64,000 bases of DNA from an uncultured Prevotella sp. (GCA_900315955.1 ONBC01000001.1:62001-126000), one strand, 5' to 3'; shown: positions 13,614 through 23,314, counted from the first letter of the stretch. Translations and numbers: made by a program. Notes: generated from the letters alone by a model not told the origin.

Positions 13614-16600
13614 ATGATGAACGATACAGATAACACAAAAGACTGCAGCGTGAGCAAGGGTATGCTTAAACAAATCACCCCTCCCCCTTTGGGGGAGGGA
13701 TTAAGGGAGAGGGCTCTTACCGTCTTCAAGGCCTCTGCCGGCTCGGGCAAGACTTTCACGCTCGCTGTGGAATATATCAAGTTGCTGGTCAAAGACCCGA
13801 CAAACTACCAGTATACCCTTGCCGTGACGTTCACCAACAAGGCTACGCAGGAGATGAAGCAGCGCATCCTCTCAAAGCTTTATGGCATCGCGCACAGCCT
13901 GCCCGATGCCGACGACTATTATAATAAGGTGAAGGAAGCCTTTCCCACGCTATCAGAACGTGTCGTGCGGAGCCATGCGGAGGAAGCGCTGACCTTGCTT
14001 ATCCACGACTACAACCGGTTCCGCATTGAGACCATTGACAGCTTCTTCCAACGGGTGCTGCGCAACTTAGCACGCGAGCTCGGACTGACGGCCAACCTCC
14101 AGGTCATGCTCAACGACCAGGAGGTAGAGGAGCAGGCCGTCGACAACATCATCAGCAACATCGACAACGGCAACGACCCGCTCTTGTCGTGGATCATGGA
14201 CTTTATCAACGAACGCATGGAGGAAGACAAGAACTGGAACGTCATCGCGCAGATAAAGTCATTCGGAAGAAACATCTTCTCCGACTTCTACAAAGACCAT
14301 CAAGACGAGTTGCGGCTCATCATGGACGATGCCGACTTCTTCAAGAAATACACCTCACAGCTCAGGGCGCTGAAAGCCAAGGCGCTCAGCACGATGAAGG
14401 GTTACGCCGCCCGCTACGCTGCCGTCGCCTCGGAGCACAACCTCACGGATGACTGCTATTCACACGGCCACAGCAATGTCCCCGGCTTCTTCGAGAACCT
14501 CGGCAACGGCAACTTCACCAACGGAAATGTGAAGATGCCCAACAGCTACGTACAGAAAGGCATGGAGAATCCCGACGCGTTCGTCAAGAAGAGCGATGTC
14601 AACACGCCTGAGGCAAAGGCCATCCGCGAGTTCGTGGCACCGCTACTCACAGAGGCTGAGGAAGCAAGAAAGCAGGCGATAGTGACCATCAACTCCGTCG
14701 AGCTCACGCTGCAGAACGTCAACCAACTGCGACTTCTCGGACGTATCGAGCAGGAGGTCAACAACATCAATACCGACAACAACGACTATCCGCTCTCCAA
14801 CACGCAGAAATTGCTCAACGACCTCATCGACAAGCAGGACTCGCCGTTCATCTACGAGAAGATCGGGGGACAGTTGCGCTATATCATGATTGATGAGTTT
14901 CAGGACACATCAACCGTGCAATGGGCCAACTTCAAGATCTTGCTCGACGACTGCATCGCTCACCAAAACGGAAGTCTCATCGTCGGAGACGTGAAGCAGA
15001 GCATCTATCGCTGGCGCAACGGCGACTGGCAACTCCTACAGAACCTCAACGAGCATAACTATCCGGAGGTAATAGGAGAGAAAAACCTCGACACCAACTA
15101 TCGTTCCCAGCGCAACATCATCGACTTCAACAACGCTTTCTTCAACAGTGCGGCATCCGTGCTTGCTGAAGACGCGCCCATCATCCAGGAAGCCTACAAA
15201 GAGGCAGAGGTGACACAGAAAGTGCCAAAGAACAAGCCCGAGGAAGGATTGATTCAAGTGAAGATGCTTCCGGGCAAAGACTACGACCACCTGATGATCG
15301 CTCAGGTACAGAACACCCTTGAACAGCTTCTCAGCAAAGGAGTGCCCTACAACAAGATCGCGATCATCGTCAGAAAGAACAAGCATATCCGCCTGCTTGC
15401 CGACTATTTCCTCCACAACCCCGTAACAGTCAACGGAAAGCCGCAGATGCTCAAGATGGTCTCCGACGAAGCCTTCCGGCTCGATGCCTCCGAGGCTGTC
15501 AACGTCATCGTCAACGCCATGCGCTTCCTCACCCACCCTGCCGACCTGCTGACGGAGGCGTTCCTCGTCAAGGCCTACACACAGAACGAGACAGCGCCCA
15601 GGGAGAACAATTTGGAGACGTTTCTGCCACCCGACTATGTCCGCGACCGCACGAGCCTGCTCTCCATGCCTCTTATCGACCTTGCCGAACGCCTGTATGT
15701 CATCTTCCGCCTCGACAGACTCAAGAAGCAGAACGCATACGTGTGTGCGTTCTTCGACCAGCTTGCCAACTATCTCAAGCGACACATCGGAGGAATCGAC
15801 GATTTCCTTGAGAGTTGGGATGAGGACCTCTGCGGAAAATCCATCCACAGCGACTCCATCGACGGCATCCGACTGATCACCGTACACAAGAGCAAGGGCC
15901 TGGAGTTTGACAATGTCATCATTCCTTACTGTGACTGGCAGATGGAAAAGACAACGGACATTCTCTGGGTGGAGCCAACGGTACAACCCTACAAAGAGTT
16001 GCCGGTGGTACCCGTCAATCTCTATCCAAACAAGCTCAAAGAGTCGGTCTACGCCACCGACTATCTCGCGGAGCATATCAAGAACATCATCGACAACGTC
16101 AACATCCTCTACGTTGCCTTCACCCGCGCCTCCCGCAACCTTTTCATCATCGGCAAGAAAGACAAGCCCGACTTTCCCTCTAAGCTGATCAACATGGTGA
16201 TGGACGACATGCTGATCACCAAGAGCGCCACGGAGAACAAGGAAAAGGTCAGGATGGAACCGGAAGAGGACGAGAACGGCATCATGACCTACACCTACGG
16301 CACGCTGTCCATCAAGAAAGAGACGAAGCAGCCCGTGGAGACAACCGCGCAGCCGAATATCTTCGAGATGAAAGAGCAGGGGCTCGCCGTAGACATAGAG
16401 AACACGAAGTCGAAAGCCAAGTTCCTGCAGAGCAACGAAAGTTCCGATTTCATGACACCACCGGAAGAACTTGAAGAGGAAGAGAGGCTCCGGAGCTACA
16501 TCAATACCGGCGACATCCTCCATAAGCTCTTCGCCACCATTCACAACATCACGGAGGTGGACGAGGCCATCGACCAGCTCGAGTTTGACGGCGTGCTCTA

Positions 16601-16937
16601 CAACCACCCGATGACACGGGAACAACTGAAAGGTTATATCCACAAAGCCTTGTCCGACCCACAGGTGCACGACTGGTTCTCTCCCCGCTGGCGCGTGTTC
16701 AACGAGTGCTCCATCCTATATTACAACCCCTCAAAACATCGCGTCTGCGATCAGCGGCCCGACCGCGTCATCTACGATGGCCGGCGCATGATCGTCATCG
16801 ACTTCAAGACAGGACGCGAAAACGAGGAGCATAAGGACCAAGTGAGAGGATACGTCAGCCTGCTTAAAGAGATGGGATATAAGAACGTGGAGGGATACCT
16901 GTGGTATATCCGTCACAAACAAATAATCAAGGTATAG
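13614..16937 (+). CDS. AddA/RecB-like helicase-nuclease subunit
   Basis: The 1107-residue UvrD-family helicase has Walker A KASAGSGKT (residues 39-47), motif II (IDEFQDTS), GDVKQSIYRWRNGDW, RLITVHKSKGLEFDNVI and YVAFTRAS. A C-terminal PD-(D/E)XK nuclease follows (VCDQRPDRVIYDGRRMIVIDFKTG ... DQVRGY is the motif region). With the next gene it forms an AddAB-type complex that resects double-strand ends for RecA. The family normally begins at LTVFKASAG. Here residues 21-34 (ITPPPLGEGLRERA) come from a hairpin repeat and about 20 more residues supply a new start, ATG 13614 or 13617. It lies 3 bases upstream of its partner gene. Confidence 0.93.
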   Translation: MMNDTDNTKDCSVSKGMLKQITPPPLGEGLRERALTVFKASAGSGKTFTLAVEYIKLLVKDPTNYQYTLAVTFTNKATQEMKQRILSKLYGIAHSLPDADDYYNKVKEAFPTLSERVVRSHAEEALTLLIHDYNRFRIETIDSFFQRVLRNLARELGLTANLQVMLNDQEVEEQAVDNIISNIDNGNDPLLSWIMDFINERMEEDKNWNVIAQIKSFGRNIFSDFYKDHQDELRLIMDDADFFKKYTSQLRALKAKALSTMKGYAARYAAVASEHNLTDDCYSHGHSNVPGFFENLGNGNFTNGNVKMPNSYVQKGMENPDAFVKKSDVNTPEAKAIREFVAPLLTEAEEARKQAIVTINSVELTLQNVNQLRLLGRIEQEVNNINTDNNDYPLSNTQKLLNDLIDKQDSPFIYEKIGGQLRYIMIDEFQDTSTVQWANFKILLDDCIAHQNGSLIVGDVKQSIYRWRNGDWQLLQNLNEHNYPEVIGEKNLDTNYRSQRNIIDFNNAFFNSAASVLAEDAPIIQEAYKEAEVTQKVPKNKPEEGLIQVKMLPGKDYDHLMIAQVQNTLEQLLSKGVPYNKIAIIVRKNKHIRLLADYFLHNPVTVNGKPQMLKMVSDEAFRLDASEAVNVIVNAMRFLTHPADLLTEAFLVKAYTQNETAPRENNLETFLPPDYVRDRTSLLSMPLIDLAERLYVIFRLDRLKKQNAYVCAFFDQLANYLKRHIGGIDDFLESWDEDLCGKSIHSDSIDGIRLITVHKSKGLEFDNVIIPYCDWQMEKTTDILWVEPTVQPYKELPVVPVNLYPNKLKESVYATDYLAEHIKNIIDNVNILYVAFTRASRNLFIIGKKDKPDFPSKLINMVMDDMLITKSATENKEKVRMEPEEDENGIMTYTYGTLSIKKETKQPVETTAQPNIFEMKEQGLAVDIENTKSKAKFLQSNESSDFMTPPEELEEEERLRSYINTGDILHKLFATIHNITEVDEAIDQLEFDGVLYNHPMTREQLKGYIHKALSDPQVHDWFSPRWRVFNECSILYYNPSKHRVCDQRPDRVIYDGRRMIVIDFKTGRENEEHKDQVRGYVSLLKEMGYKNVEGYLWYIRHKQIIKV
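13671..13712. repeat. GC-rich hairpin repeat inside the addA-like 5' coding region
   Basis: The core is CCCTCCCCC (13679-13687), TTT, GGGGGAGGG (13691-13699), followed by ATTAAGGGAGAGGGCTCT. This is the reverse orientation relative to the copies at 12.7 kb, so the DUF559 gene lies between inverted copies. It is translated in frame as the N-terminal extension of the helicase. Confidence 0.9.
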
Positions 16938-16940
16938 AAT

Positions 16941-19880
16941 ATGCAGACTTTCTTACAATACGTCGCCAAAGATATCATCGCCAAGCACGGTGGGGAGAAC
17001 CTCGCCGACATTGCTGTGGTCTTTCCAAACAAACGCGCCGCCCTCTTCCTCAACGACTCGCTCTTCGAGGAAGCCGGACATGCCGTATGGAGCCCGTCAT
17101 ACATCACGATCAGCGATCTGTTCCGCCGTCACAGCGGCCTGAGGGTGCCCGACCAGATAGAGCTCACCTTCCGCCTCTACAGCCAATATGTGAAGCTCAC
17201 GGGCAGCGACGAGCCCCTCGACCATTTCTTCTCCTGGGGACAGCTCATGCTCGCCGACTTCGACGATCTCGACAAGAACCTCGTGGAAGCCGACAAACTC
17301 TTCATCAACCTCGAAGCCTGGCAGGAGATGCGCGACTTCTCCTTTCTCTCCGAGCAGCAACGCAAGAGCTTAGAGAACTTCTTCGGCAAGGTGGAGACCG
17401 ACACCGTCCTGCAGAAGAAGTTCAACGACATCTGGAAGAACCTCGAACCGCTCTACCATGCTTTCCGCGACAGTCTGCGCAAAGACGGACTGGCCTACGA
17501 AGGCATGCTCTACCGTGATGTCGCGGAGCATAAGCTTTCCGATTTCCATTTCAAGCACTATATCTTCGTTGGTTTCAACCTGCTGCAGAAGGTGGAGCAA
17601 CGCTTCTTCCGGCAGATGAAAGAAGCCGGAATCGCCGAGTTCTACTGGGACTACGACATTTATTTCATGACCGGGCAGCATGAGGCCGGGCGCTATATCC
17701 GGCGCTATTTGGACAAACTGCCCAACGAGTTAGGTCCGGGACGCGCCTCGGCAGGCATCGACACCGATGCCGTCTACAACAACCTCTCTAAGCCAAAAGA
17801 TATAACCTACATCTCTGCTCCGACAGAGGACATCCAAGCCCGTTATGTCGCCACTTGGCTGCGCGGATTGGGCGATGTCGTCAATACCAATCCGCGATCC
17901 GTGGCTATCGTGCTCTGCGACGAGAGTCTGTTGCAGAACGTCATCCACAGTCTGCCCGAAACCGTACGCGACGTGAACATCACCACGGGCTATCCCCTCG
18001 CTGCCACCTCAGCGGCTACCCTCGTCGGCGCGCTTCTCGCCCTGCGCCTCCAGGGACTGAACAAAGACGAAAATACCTACCGTCTCAGTTATGTCAACCA
18101 AGTGCTGCGGCATCCCTATGCCAAGTATATTTCAGAAGAAGCACCGGTGCTCTTCGACAAGCTCAACGCCCACAAGACTTTCTTCCCCACTGTCCGGCAA
18201 CTGACGGAGGACGAGGGCAACGAGCTGATCCGGCTCTTCGACACACAGGACATGAAAGAGGCAACGGGCAAGACGCTGAACGTCACGCTCCTACAATGGG
18301 TCGCCGACATTCTGAAGTTTGTCGGCATCGGCTCGCGTGAGGAGGATGACCCACTGATGCACGAGAGCGTTTTCAGAATGTATACCGTCATCAACCGCCT
18401 CAAAGACCTCTTCGCACAGATAGATGTTGAGGCTACGCCTGTGCTCTTGCAGCGGCTGCTCTCGCAGCTCATCAATGCCACAACTGTGCCTTTCCACGGC
18501 GAACCCGCCATCGGTATCCAGATCATGGGTGTCCTGGAGACGCGCAACCTCGACTTCGAGCACGTGCTCCTGCTCTCCTGCAACGAGGGGAACATCCCCA
18601 AGGGTGTCAACGACGCGTCCTTCATACCCCACTCCCTCCGGAAAGGTTATGAGATGACAACCGTCGAGAACAAGGTCGCCATCTACTCCTACTATTTCCA
18701 CTCGCTCCTTCAGCGTGCCTCGGATGCCACGCTAACGTTCAACAACGCTGCCGACGACGGCAAGCAGGGAGAGATGAGCCGCTTCATGCTCCAATACTTA
18801 GTGGAGAGCGGACAGACGGTTAAGCGCCTGACGATGCAGTCGGGACAGAGCGTGTCGACGGTAAACCGCATACCTGTCGAAAAAGACGAGGCCGTACAAA
18901 AGCAGCTCGCCGACCTCTCCTCGCTCTCGCCGACATCGATCAACCGGTACCTGCGCTGCCAGCTGATATTCTATTACAACAACATCTGCGGACTACGCGA
19001 AAACGACGACGACGACGATCAGGAAATAGACAACATGATCTTCGGCGACATCTTCCACCGGACAGCCGAACTGATCTACAAGGACCTTTCTGGAGAAGAC
19101 CATCGCCGCCCCATCACGGCAGAAGCCATCGACCGGCTCGTCGGCAAGGAGAAATATAAGATCGACATCTTCCTCGACCAGGCTTTCCGAGAGAAGCTCT
19201 TCAAAGTGGAGCGCCCCGACTTCCATCCGCGCTACAACGGTCTGCAGCTGCTCAACCGTAACGTGTTGCGACTCTATATCCTGCGCCTCCTACGTCTCGA
19301 CAAGGCGAATACGCCCTTCAGCATTCTGAAGCTTGAGGAGAACTTTTTCAGCAATCTCACGTTCGAAGCTAACGGAACGGAGCGTACCATCAGGCTCGGC
19401 GGACAGATAGACCGGCTGGACAGAACAGGTGATCAGCTGCGCGTCATCGATTACAAGACGGGCAAGCCTATGACATCCACGCCTCCGACCATCGACGAAA
19501 TCTTCGACACGGCCTATTGCGATTCGAAACATACGGATTATTATCTCCAGGCTTTCCTGTATTCAGCGATCATTCGGAAAAACAAAAAAGCCATTGCCGC
19601 CGTCAATCCCGAGAACAAGCCTGTGGCTCCGGCCCTGCTCTTTATCCGCGAGGCGGGAAAGGACGACTATGATCCTATATTGAAGGTGAAGGACGCGAAT
19701 CAGGAGAACAAGCGCAAGGCTACCTATTCCACGGTAGACGACATCGAGACTATTTACCCAGACTTTATCGGGCGGCTGAAGACGCTGCTTGCCGATATTT
19801 TCGACAAGACCAAGCCGTTTACCCCTACAGAATATAAAGAACGCTGCATCACCTGCCCCTACAAAAACATCTGTGGGTAA
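16941..19880 (+). CDS. AddB-like nuclease subunit with iron-sulfur cysteines
   Basis: The 979-residue protein has an N-terminal degenerate helicase region (AVVFPNKRAALFLNDSLFEE, not a functional Walker A) and a C-terminal PD-(D/E)XK nuclease (GGQIDRLDRTGDQLRVIDYKTG ... DYYLQAFLYS). Four cysteines frame the nuclease: one in YLRCQLIFYY, and three in CITCPYKNIC at the very end. This is the arrangement that holds a [4Fe-4S] cluster in AddB. It is the partner of the preceding AddA-like helicase, separated by 3 bases, and together they should process DNA ends and recognise a Chi-like site. The last codon is followed by a repeat-rich gap. Confidence 0.9.
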   Translation: MQTFLQYVAKDIIAKHGGENLADIAVVFPNKRAALFLNDSLFEEAGHAVWSPSYITISDLFRRHSGLRVPDQIELTFRLYSQYVKLTGSDEPLDHFFSWGQLMLADFDDLDKNLVEADKLFINLEAWQEMRDFSFLSEQQRKSLENFFGKVETDTVLQKKFNDIWKNLEPLYHAFRDSLRKDGLAYEGMLYRDVAEHKLSDFHFKHYIFVGFNLLQKVEQRFFRQMKEAGIAEFYWDYDIYFMTGQHEAGRYIRRYLDKLPNELGPGRASAGIDTDAVYNNLSKPKDITYISAPTEDIQARYVATWLRGLGDVVNTNPRSVAIVLCDESLLQNVIHSLPETVRDVNITTGYPLAATSAATLVGALLALRLQGLNKDENTYRLSYVNQVLRHPYAKYISEEAPVLFDKLNAHKTFFPTVRQLTEDEGNELIRLFDTQDMKEATGKTLNVTLLQWVADILKFVGIGSREEDDPLMHESVFRMYTVINRLKDLFAQIDVEATPVLLQRLLSQLINATTVPFHGEPAIGIQIMGVLETRNLDFEHVLLLSCNEGNIPKGVNDASFIPHSLRKGYEMTTVENKVAIYSYYFHSLLQRASDATLTFNNAADDGKQGEMSRFMLQYLVESGQTVKRLTMQSGQSVSTVNRIPVEKDEAVQKQLADLSSLSPTSINRYLRCQLIFYYNNICGLRENDDDDDQEIDNMIFGDIFHRTAELIYKDLSGEDHRRPITAEAIDRLVGKEKYKIDIFLDQAFREKLFKVERPDFHPRYNGLQLLNRNVLRLYILRLLRLDKANTPFSILKLEENFFSNLTFEANGTERTIRLGGQIDRLDRTGDQLRVIDYKTGKPMTSTPPTIDEIFDTAYCDSKHTDYYLQAFLYSAIIRKNKKAIAAVNPENKPVAPALLFIREAGKDDYDPILKVKDANQENKRKATYSTVDDIETIYPDFIGRLKTLLADIFDKTKPFTPTEYKERCITCPYKNICG

Positions 19881-19943
19881 GGATTTCACAATCCTCACAC
19901 CCGACCTATCTCATTGTCCGCGCGAAGCGAGCATGAAAGTGTC

Positions 19944-20053
19944 GTGACACATACGGGGCAGGATCGTGACACAACTGAGGCAGGATCGTGACACAACTGA
20001 GGCAGGATCGTGACACAACTGAGGCAGGATCGTGACACAACTGAGGCAGGATC
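19944..20053. repeat. 22-base tandem repeat upstream of nagB
   Basis: Four identical 22-base units (GTGACACAACTG followed by AGGCAGGATC) run from 19966 to 20053, preceded by one degenerate unit at 19944. A GTGTC-GT-GACAC palindrome sits at the left edge (19939-19950), and an inverted GTCAC...GTGAC pair at the right (about 20058-20073). There are no unique spacers, so this is not a CRISPR array. It lies about 90 bases upstream of the nagB promoter. The 388-base gap between genes holds only this array and the promoter. Confidence 0.9.
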
Positions 20054-20142
20054 GATCGTCACACATACGTGACACAATGACCCCAAACACACGCTGAGCA
20101 GTTACTTCTTTTATGAAAGTTTCTAATATTTACTAAAATTAT

Positions 20143-20173
20143 TTTGTAATAAAGAGGAATTTGCTTAACTTTG
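20143..20173 (+). promoter_or_regulatory. promoter for nagB
   Basis: TTTG (20143-20146) and TAACTTTG (20166-20173) are spaced by 19 bases, a near-perfect Bacteroidota promoter. It leaves a leader of about 90 bases before the ATG. Confidence 0.75.
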
Positions 20174-20268
20174 CCCTTGTACAATAAAGCTATTGACAGC
20201 TGTACAAACCAATACAAGAACAAGCTCAAAAAAATTATAACAAACATTTAAACCAAACATAAATCACC

Positions 20269-21060
20269 ATGAGAGTCATCATCGAGAAAGACTACGATTT
20301 ACTTTCACGCTGGGCAGCTGAATACGTGATCAGCCGTATCAATGCAGCCAAGCCTTCAGCCGAAAAACCTTTCGTTTTGGGTCTGCCTACAGGCTCTTCC
20401 CCTGTCGGCATGTACGCCAACCTCTCCAAAGCCTGCCAGGAGGGACGCGTATCGTTCAAGCATGTCATCACATTCAACATGGACGAGTATGTTGGCCTTC
20501 CGGAGGAGCATCCGGAGAGCTATCACAGCTTCATGCGCAAGAATCTCTTCGATAATATCGACTGTCCCAAAGAAAATATCCATATTCTCAACGGCAACGC
20601 CAAGGATCTCGCAGCTGAGTGCGCAGCCTATGAGGAGGCTATCCGCAAGGCCGGCGGCATCGACCTCTTCCTCGGTGGCATCGGCCCTGACGGTCACATT
20701 GCTTTCAACGAGCCCTTCTCCTCGCTGAAGAGCCGCACGCGTGTCAAGACGCTCACAACGGATACCATCATCGCCAACTCACGTTTCTTCGACAACGATG
20801 TCAACAAGGTGCCTAAGCATGCGCTCACCGTGGGCGTGGGCACCGTGATGGATGCCCGTGAGGTAATGATCCTCGTCAACGGCCACAACAAAGCACGTGC
20901 TCTCCAGGCTGCTGTAGAAGGCCCCGTCACACAGGCCTGGACAATCAGTGCGCTGCAACAGCACCCGCACGCCATCATCGTGGCCGACGACGCTGCCTGC
21001 GACGAACTGAAAGTGGGGACCTACAGATACTTCAAAGATATCGAGAAGGAAAACATTTAA
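20269..21060 (+). CDS. nagB: glucosamine-6-phosphate deaminase
   Basis: The 263-residue enzyme has the usual NagB length and all active-site landmarks: NMDEYVGLP with the catalytic Asp, and [14 protein letters not shown] with Asp, His and Glu. It converts glucosamine-6-phosphate to fructose-6-phosphate and ammonia in the cytoplasm, the step that joins amino-sugar catabolism to glycolysis. It has its own promoter, with the 22-base repeat array further upstream. A second, degenerate NagB domain is found in the next gene. The intact active site marks this copy as the real deaminase. Confidence 0.96.
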   Translation: MRVIIEKDYDLLSRWAAEYVISRINAAKPSAEKPFVLGLPTGSSPVGMYANLSKACQEGRVSFKHVITFNMDEYVGLPEEHPESYHSFMRKNLFDNIDCPKENIHILNGNAKDLAAECAAYEEAIRKAGGIDLFLGGIGPDGHIAFNEPFSSLKSRTRVKTLTTDTIIANSRFFDNDVNKVPKHALTVGVGTVMDAREVMILVNGHNKARALQAAVEGPVTQAWTISALQQHPHAIIVADDAACDELKVGTYRYFKDIEKENI

Positions 21061-21240
21061 GCGAAGAGAGAAGAGTTAAGAGTGAAGAATCAGATAGGTA
21101 GCGAAGAATTAAGAGTGAAAAGTGAAGAATCAAATACTTAGTTAAGAAGTAAGAGCTAAGTTAAGACTCAAAATAAGAGCTAAGTTAAGATTCAAAAACT
21201 GAGTTGACACTCAAGACTCCAAATCGAATGTTTGAAATAA
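21061..21240. repeat. degenerate purine-rich repeat block after nagB
   Basis: Diverged copies of GAGTTAAGAGTGAAGAATC and TAAGAGCTAAGTTAAGA fill the gap after nagB and contain frequent TAA and TGA triplets in different frames. It resembles the gene-end repeats elsewhere in the window in composition and position. Confidence 0.6.
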
Positions 21241-21328
21241 GCTTTATAAAAATACAACCAAGCCTGTGCTCCAAGCAATCAACGCTTGCGGAGAAGAATT
21301 GCGGGGGCAGGCCCAAATAACAGATACT

Positions 21329-23314
21329 ATGAATTTAAATCTTAGTTCACAGATTGTCCTCAATCAGGTTGCTGAAGAATTCTACAACCCTAAGACAGCC
21401 GTGGAGCGGTCAGAGATCACGCGTTTCGAAAAATTGCCGACAGACATCTACCCCAAGGTAGAAGACGGAGCCAAGGCCATTGCCGATGCCGTGGAGCAGG
21501 AGATCAAAGCAAAGCGTCAGGAAGGCAAGCAGCTCATTCTTGGCTTAGGTACCGGTCAGAGCCTGACCCCTATCTTTGATGAGCTCATCCGCCGTCATGA
21601 GAGCGGTCTGAGCTTCGACAACGTCACCGTCGTCAACGCCTACGAATATTTCCCACTGAAGCCGGGAAGTGCCATCAGCAGCCTTCAGCAGCTGAAGACC
21701 CGCCTGCTCGACAAGCTCGACATCCCCGTGGGCAACATCCTCTCGCCCGACACTTCCGTGGCCCAGGACAATGTGCAGAAAGTCTGCCGCGACTATGAGC
21801 AGCGCATCGCTGCCTTAGGAGGCATCGACATTCTGCTTCTCGGTATCGGCCGCGATGGCAATGTGGCTACCAACGAGCCCGGATCGGGACTGACATCGCG
21901 CACACGGCTCATCCTCATCGACGCTACCTCACGCGAGGAGATGACCATGAGCTTCGGCGGTCAGGACGCTGTTCCTCCATGCTCCATCACGCTCGGCATG
22001 GCAGACATCATGGCTGCACGGAAGATCTTCCTCACCGCCTGGGGCGAAGAGAAAGCTGAAATCATTGAGAAGACCGTTGAGGGTCCTATCACCGACACCA
22101 TCCCGGCAAGCTATCTGCAGACGCATAATGGCTGCCACGTCGTGACCGACCTCGCGGCTGCCGGCAAGCTCACGCGTATCATCCATCCATGGCTTGTGGC
22201 AAGCTGCAAGTGGAACGACAAGCTCACACGGGCTGCCCTGGTATGGCTCTGCCAGAAGATCGGCAAGCCGATCCTCAAGCTGACAAACAAAGACTATAAC
22301 GAGAACGGGCTCTCCGAGCTCCTGGCTCTCTACGGCTCGGCCTACGACTGCAACATCAAGATCTTCAACGACCTTCAGCACACCATCACCGGATGGCCCG
22401 GCGGCAAGCCCAATGCCGACGACTCCAACCGTCCGGAGCGCGCCACTCCGTTCCCCAAGCGCATCATCGTGTTCTCCCCCCACCCCGACGACGATGTCAT
22501 CTCCATGGGCGGAACGATACAGCGCCTCGTCAAGCAGGGACATGACCTGCACGTGGCTTACGAGACCTCAGGCGACATCGCTGTCGGCGACGAAGAGGTG
22601 ACACGCTTCATGCACTTCATCAACGGCTTCAACCAGATCTTCATTGGTGAGAAGGACGAGACCATCAAGAAGATGTATAAGGACATCAAGAAGTTCCTCG
22701 CCGAGAAGAAGGACGGCGACATCGATACGCCTGACGTACGACACATCAAAGGTCTGATCCGCCGCGGTGAGGCTCGCACGGCTTGCACCTACAACCATAT
22801 TCCGCTGGATCACGTCCACTTCCTCGATCTCCCGTTCTATGAGAGCGGACGCATCGAGAAGTTCCCTATGACGGAGAAAGACGTGAACATCGTGCGTGAA
22901 CTTCTGCGAAAGATTCAGCCGCACGAGATCTTCGTGGCCGGTGACTTGGCCGATCCTCATGGCACACACCGCAAGTGCACGGATGCCGTGCTTGCTGCCC
23001 TCGACCTGGAGAAGAAGGCTGGAGCAGAATGGCTGAAGAACTGCCGCATCTGGATGTACCGTGGTGCTTGGGCTGAGTGGGAGATTGAGAACATCGAGAT
23101 GTGTGTTCCTATGTCACCGGAGGAACTGCGTGCTAAGCGCAACGCCATCCTCAAGCACAGCTCACAGATGGAAAGCGCGCCATTCCTCGGTAACGACGAG
23201 CGACTCTTCTGGCAACGGGCCGAGGATCGTAACAGAGGCACCGCCAAACTCTACGACGATCTTGGACTGGCTTGCTATGAAGCTATGGAGGCCTTCGTAC
23301 AATACAGACCATAA
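21329..23314 (+). CDS. degenerate NagB domain fused to a PIG-L (LmbE-type) deacetylase
   Basis: The protein has 661 residues from ATG 21329; the reading frame extends 21 codons to a GTG but without family similarity. Residues 20-280 are NagB-like. The catalytic Asp of NagB (NMDEY) is replaced by Tyr105 (NAYEY), and the His of [11 protein letters not shown] is Asn178 (GRDGNVATNEP); Asp176 and Glu183 remain. Residues 378-640 are a PIG-L zinc deacetylase with HPDDD (385-389) and the second ligand motif ADPHGTHRKC (His544, His547). Such long NagB fusions exist in other Bacteroidota. The likely reaction is removal of acetyl from an N-acetylhexosamine or its phosphate, with the NagB part binding sugar phosphate (inference). 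Confidence 0.88.
   Translation: MNLNLSSQIVLNQVAEEFYNPKTAVERSEITRFEKLPTDIYPKVEDGAKAIADAVEQEIKAKRQEGKQLILGLGTGQSLTPIFDELIRRHESGLSFDNVTVVNAYEYFPLKPGSAISSLQQLKTRLLDKLDIPVGNILSPDTSVAQDNVQKVCRDYEQRIAALGGIDILLLGIGRDGNVATNEPGSGLTSRTRLILIDATSREEMTMSFGGQDAVPPCSITLGMADIMAARKIFLTAWGEEKAEIIEKTVEGPITDTIPASYLQTHNGCHVVTDLAAAGKLTRIIHPWLVASCKWNDKLTRAALVWLCQKIGKPILKLTNKDYNENGLSELLALYGSAYDCNIKIFNDLQHTITGWPGGKPNADDSNRPERATPFPKRIIVFSPHPDDDVISMGGTIQRLVKQGHDLHVAYETSGDIAVGDEEVTRFMHFINGFNQIFIGEKDETIKKMYKDIKKFLAEKKDGDIDTPDVRHIKGLIRRGEARTACTYNHIPLDHVHFLDLPFYESGRIEKFPMTEKDVNIVRELLRKIQPHEIFVAGDLADPHGTHRKCTDAVLAALDLEKKAGAEWLKNCRIWMYRGAWAEWEIENIEMCVPMSPEELRAKRNAILKHSSQMESAPFLGNDERLFWQRAEDRNRGTAKLYDDLGLACYEAMEAFVQYRP

Noticed and set aside
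15036..16670. Long 544-codon open frame on the - strand inside the addA-like gene
   Set aside because: It is fully antisense to a gene with clear helicase and nuclease motifs; its translation is low in recognisable structure and matches the shadow expected of this codon usage.
19944..20053. CRISPR-like repeated units
   Set aside because: The 22-base units follow each other with no unique spacers between them, and no cas gene is near.
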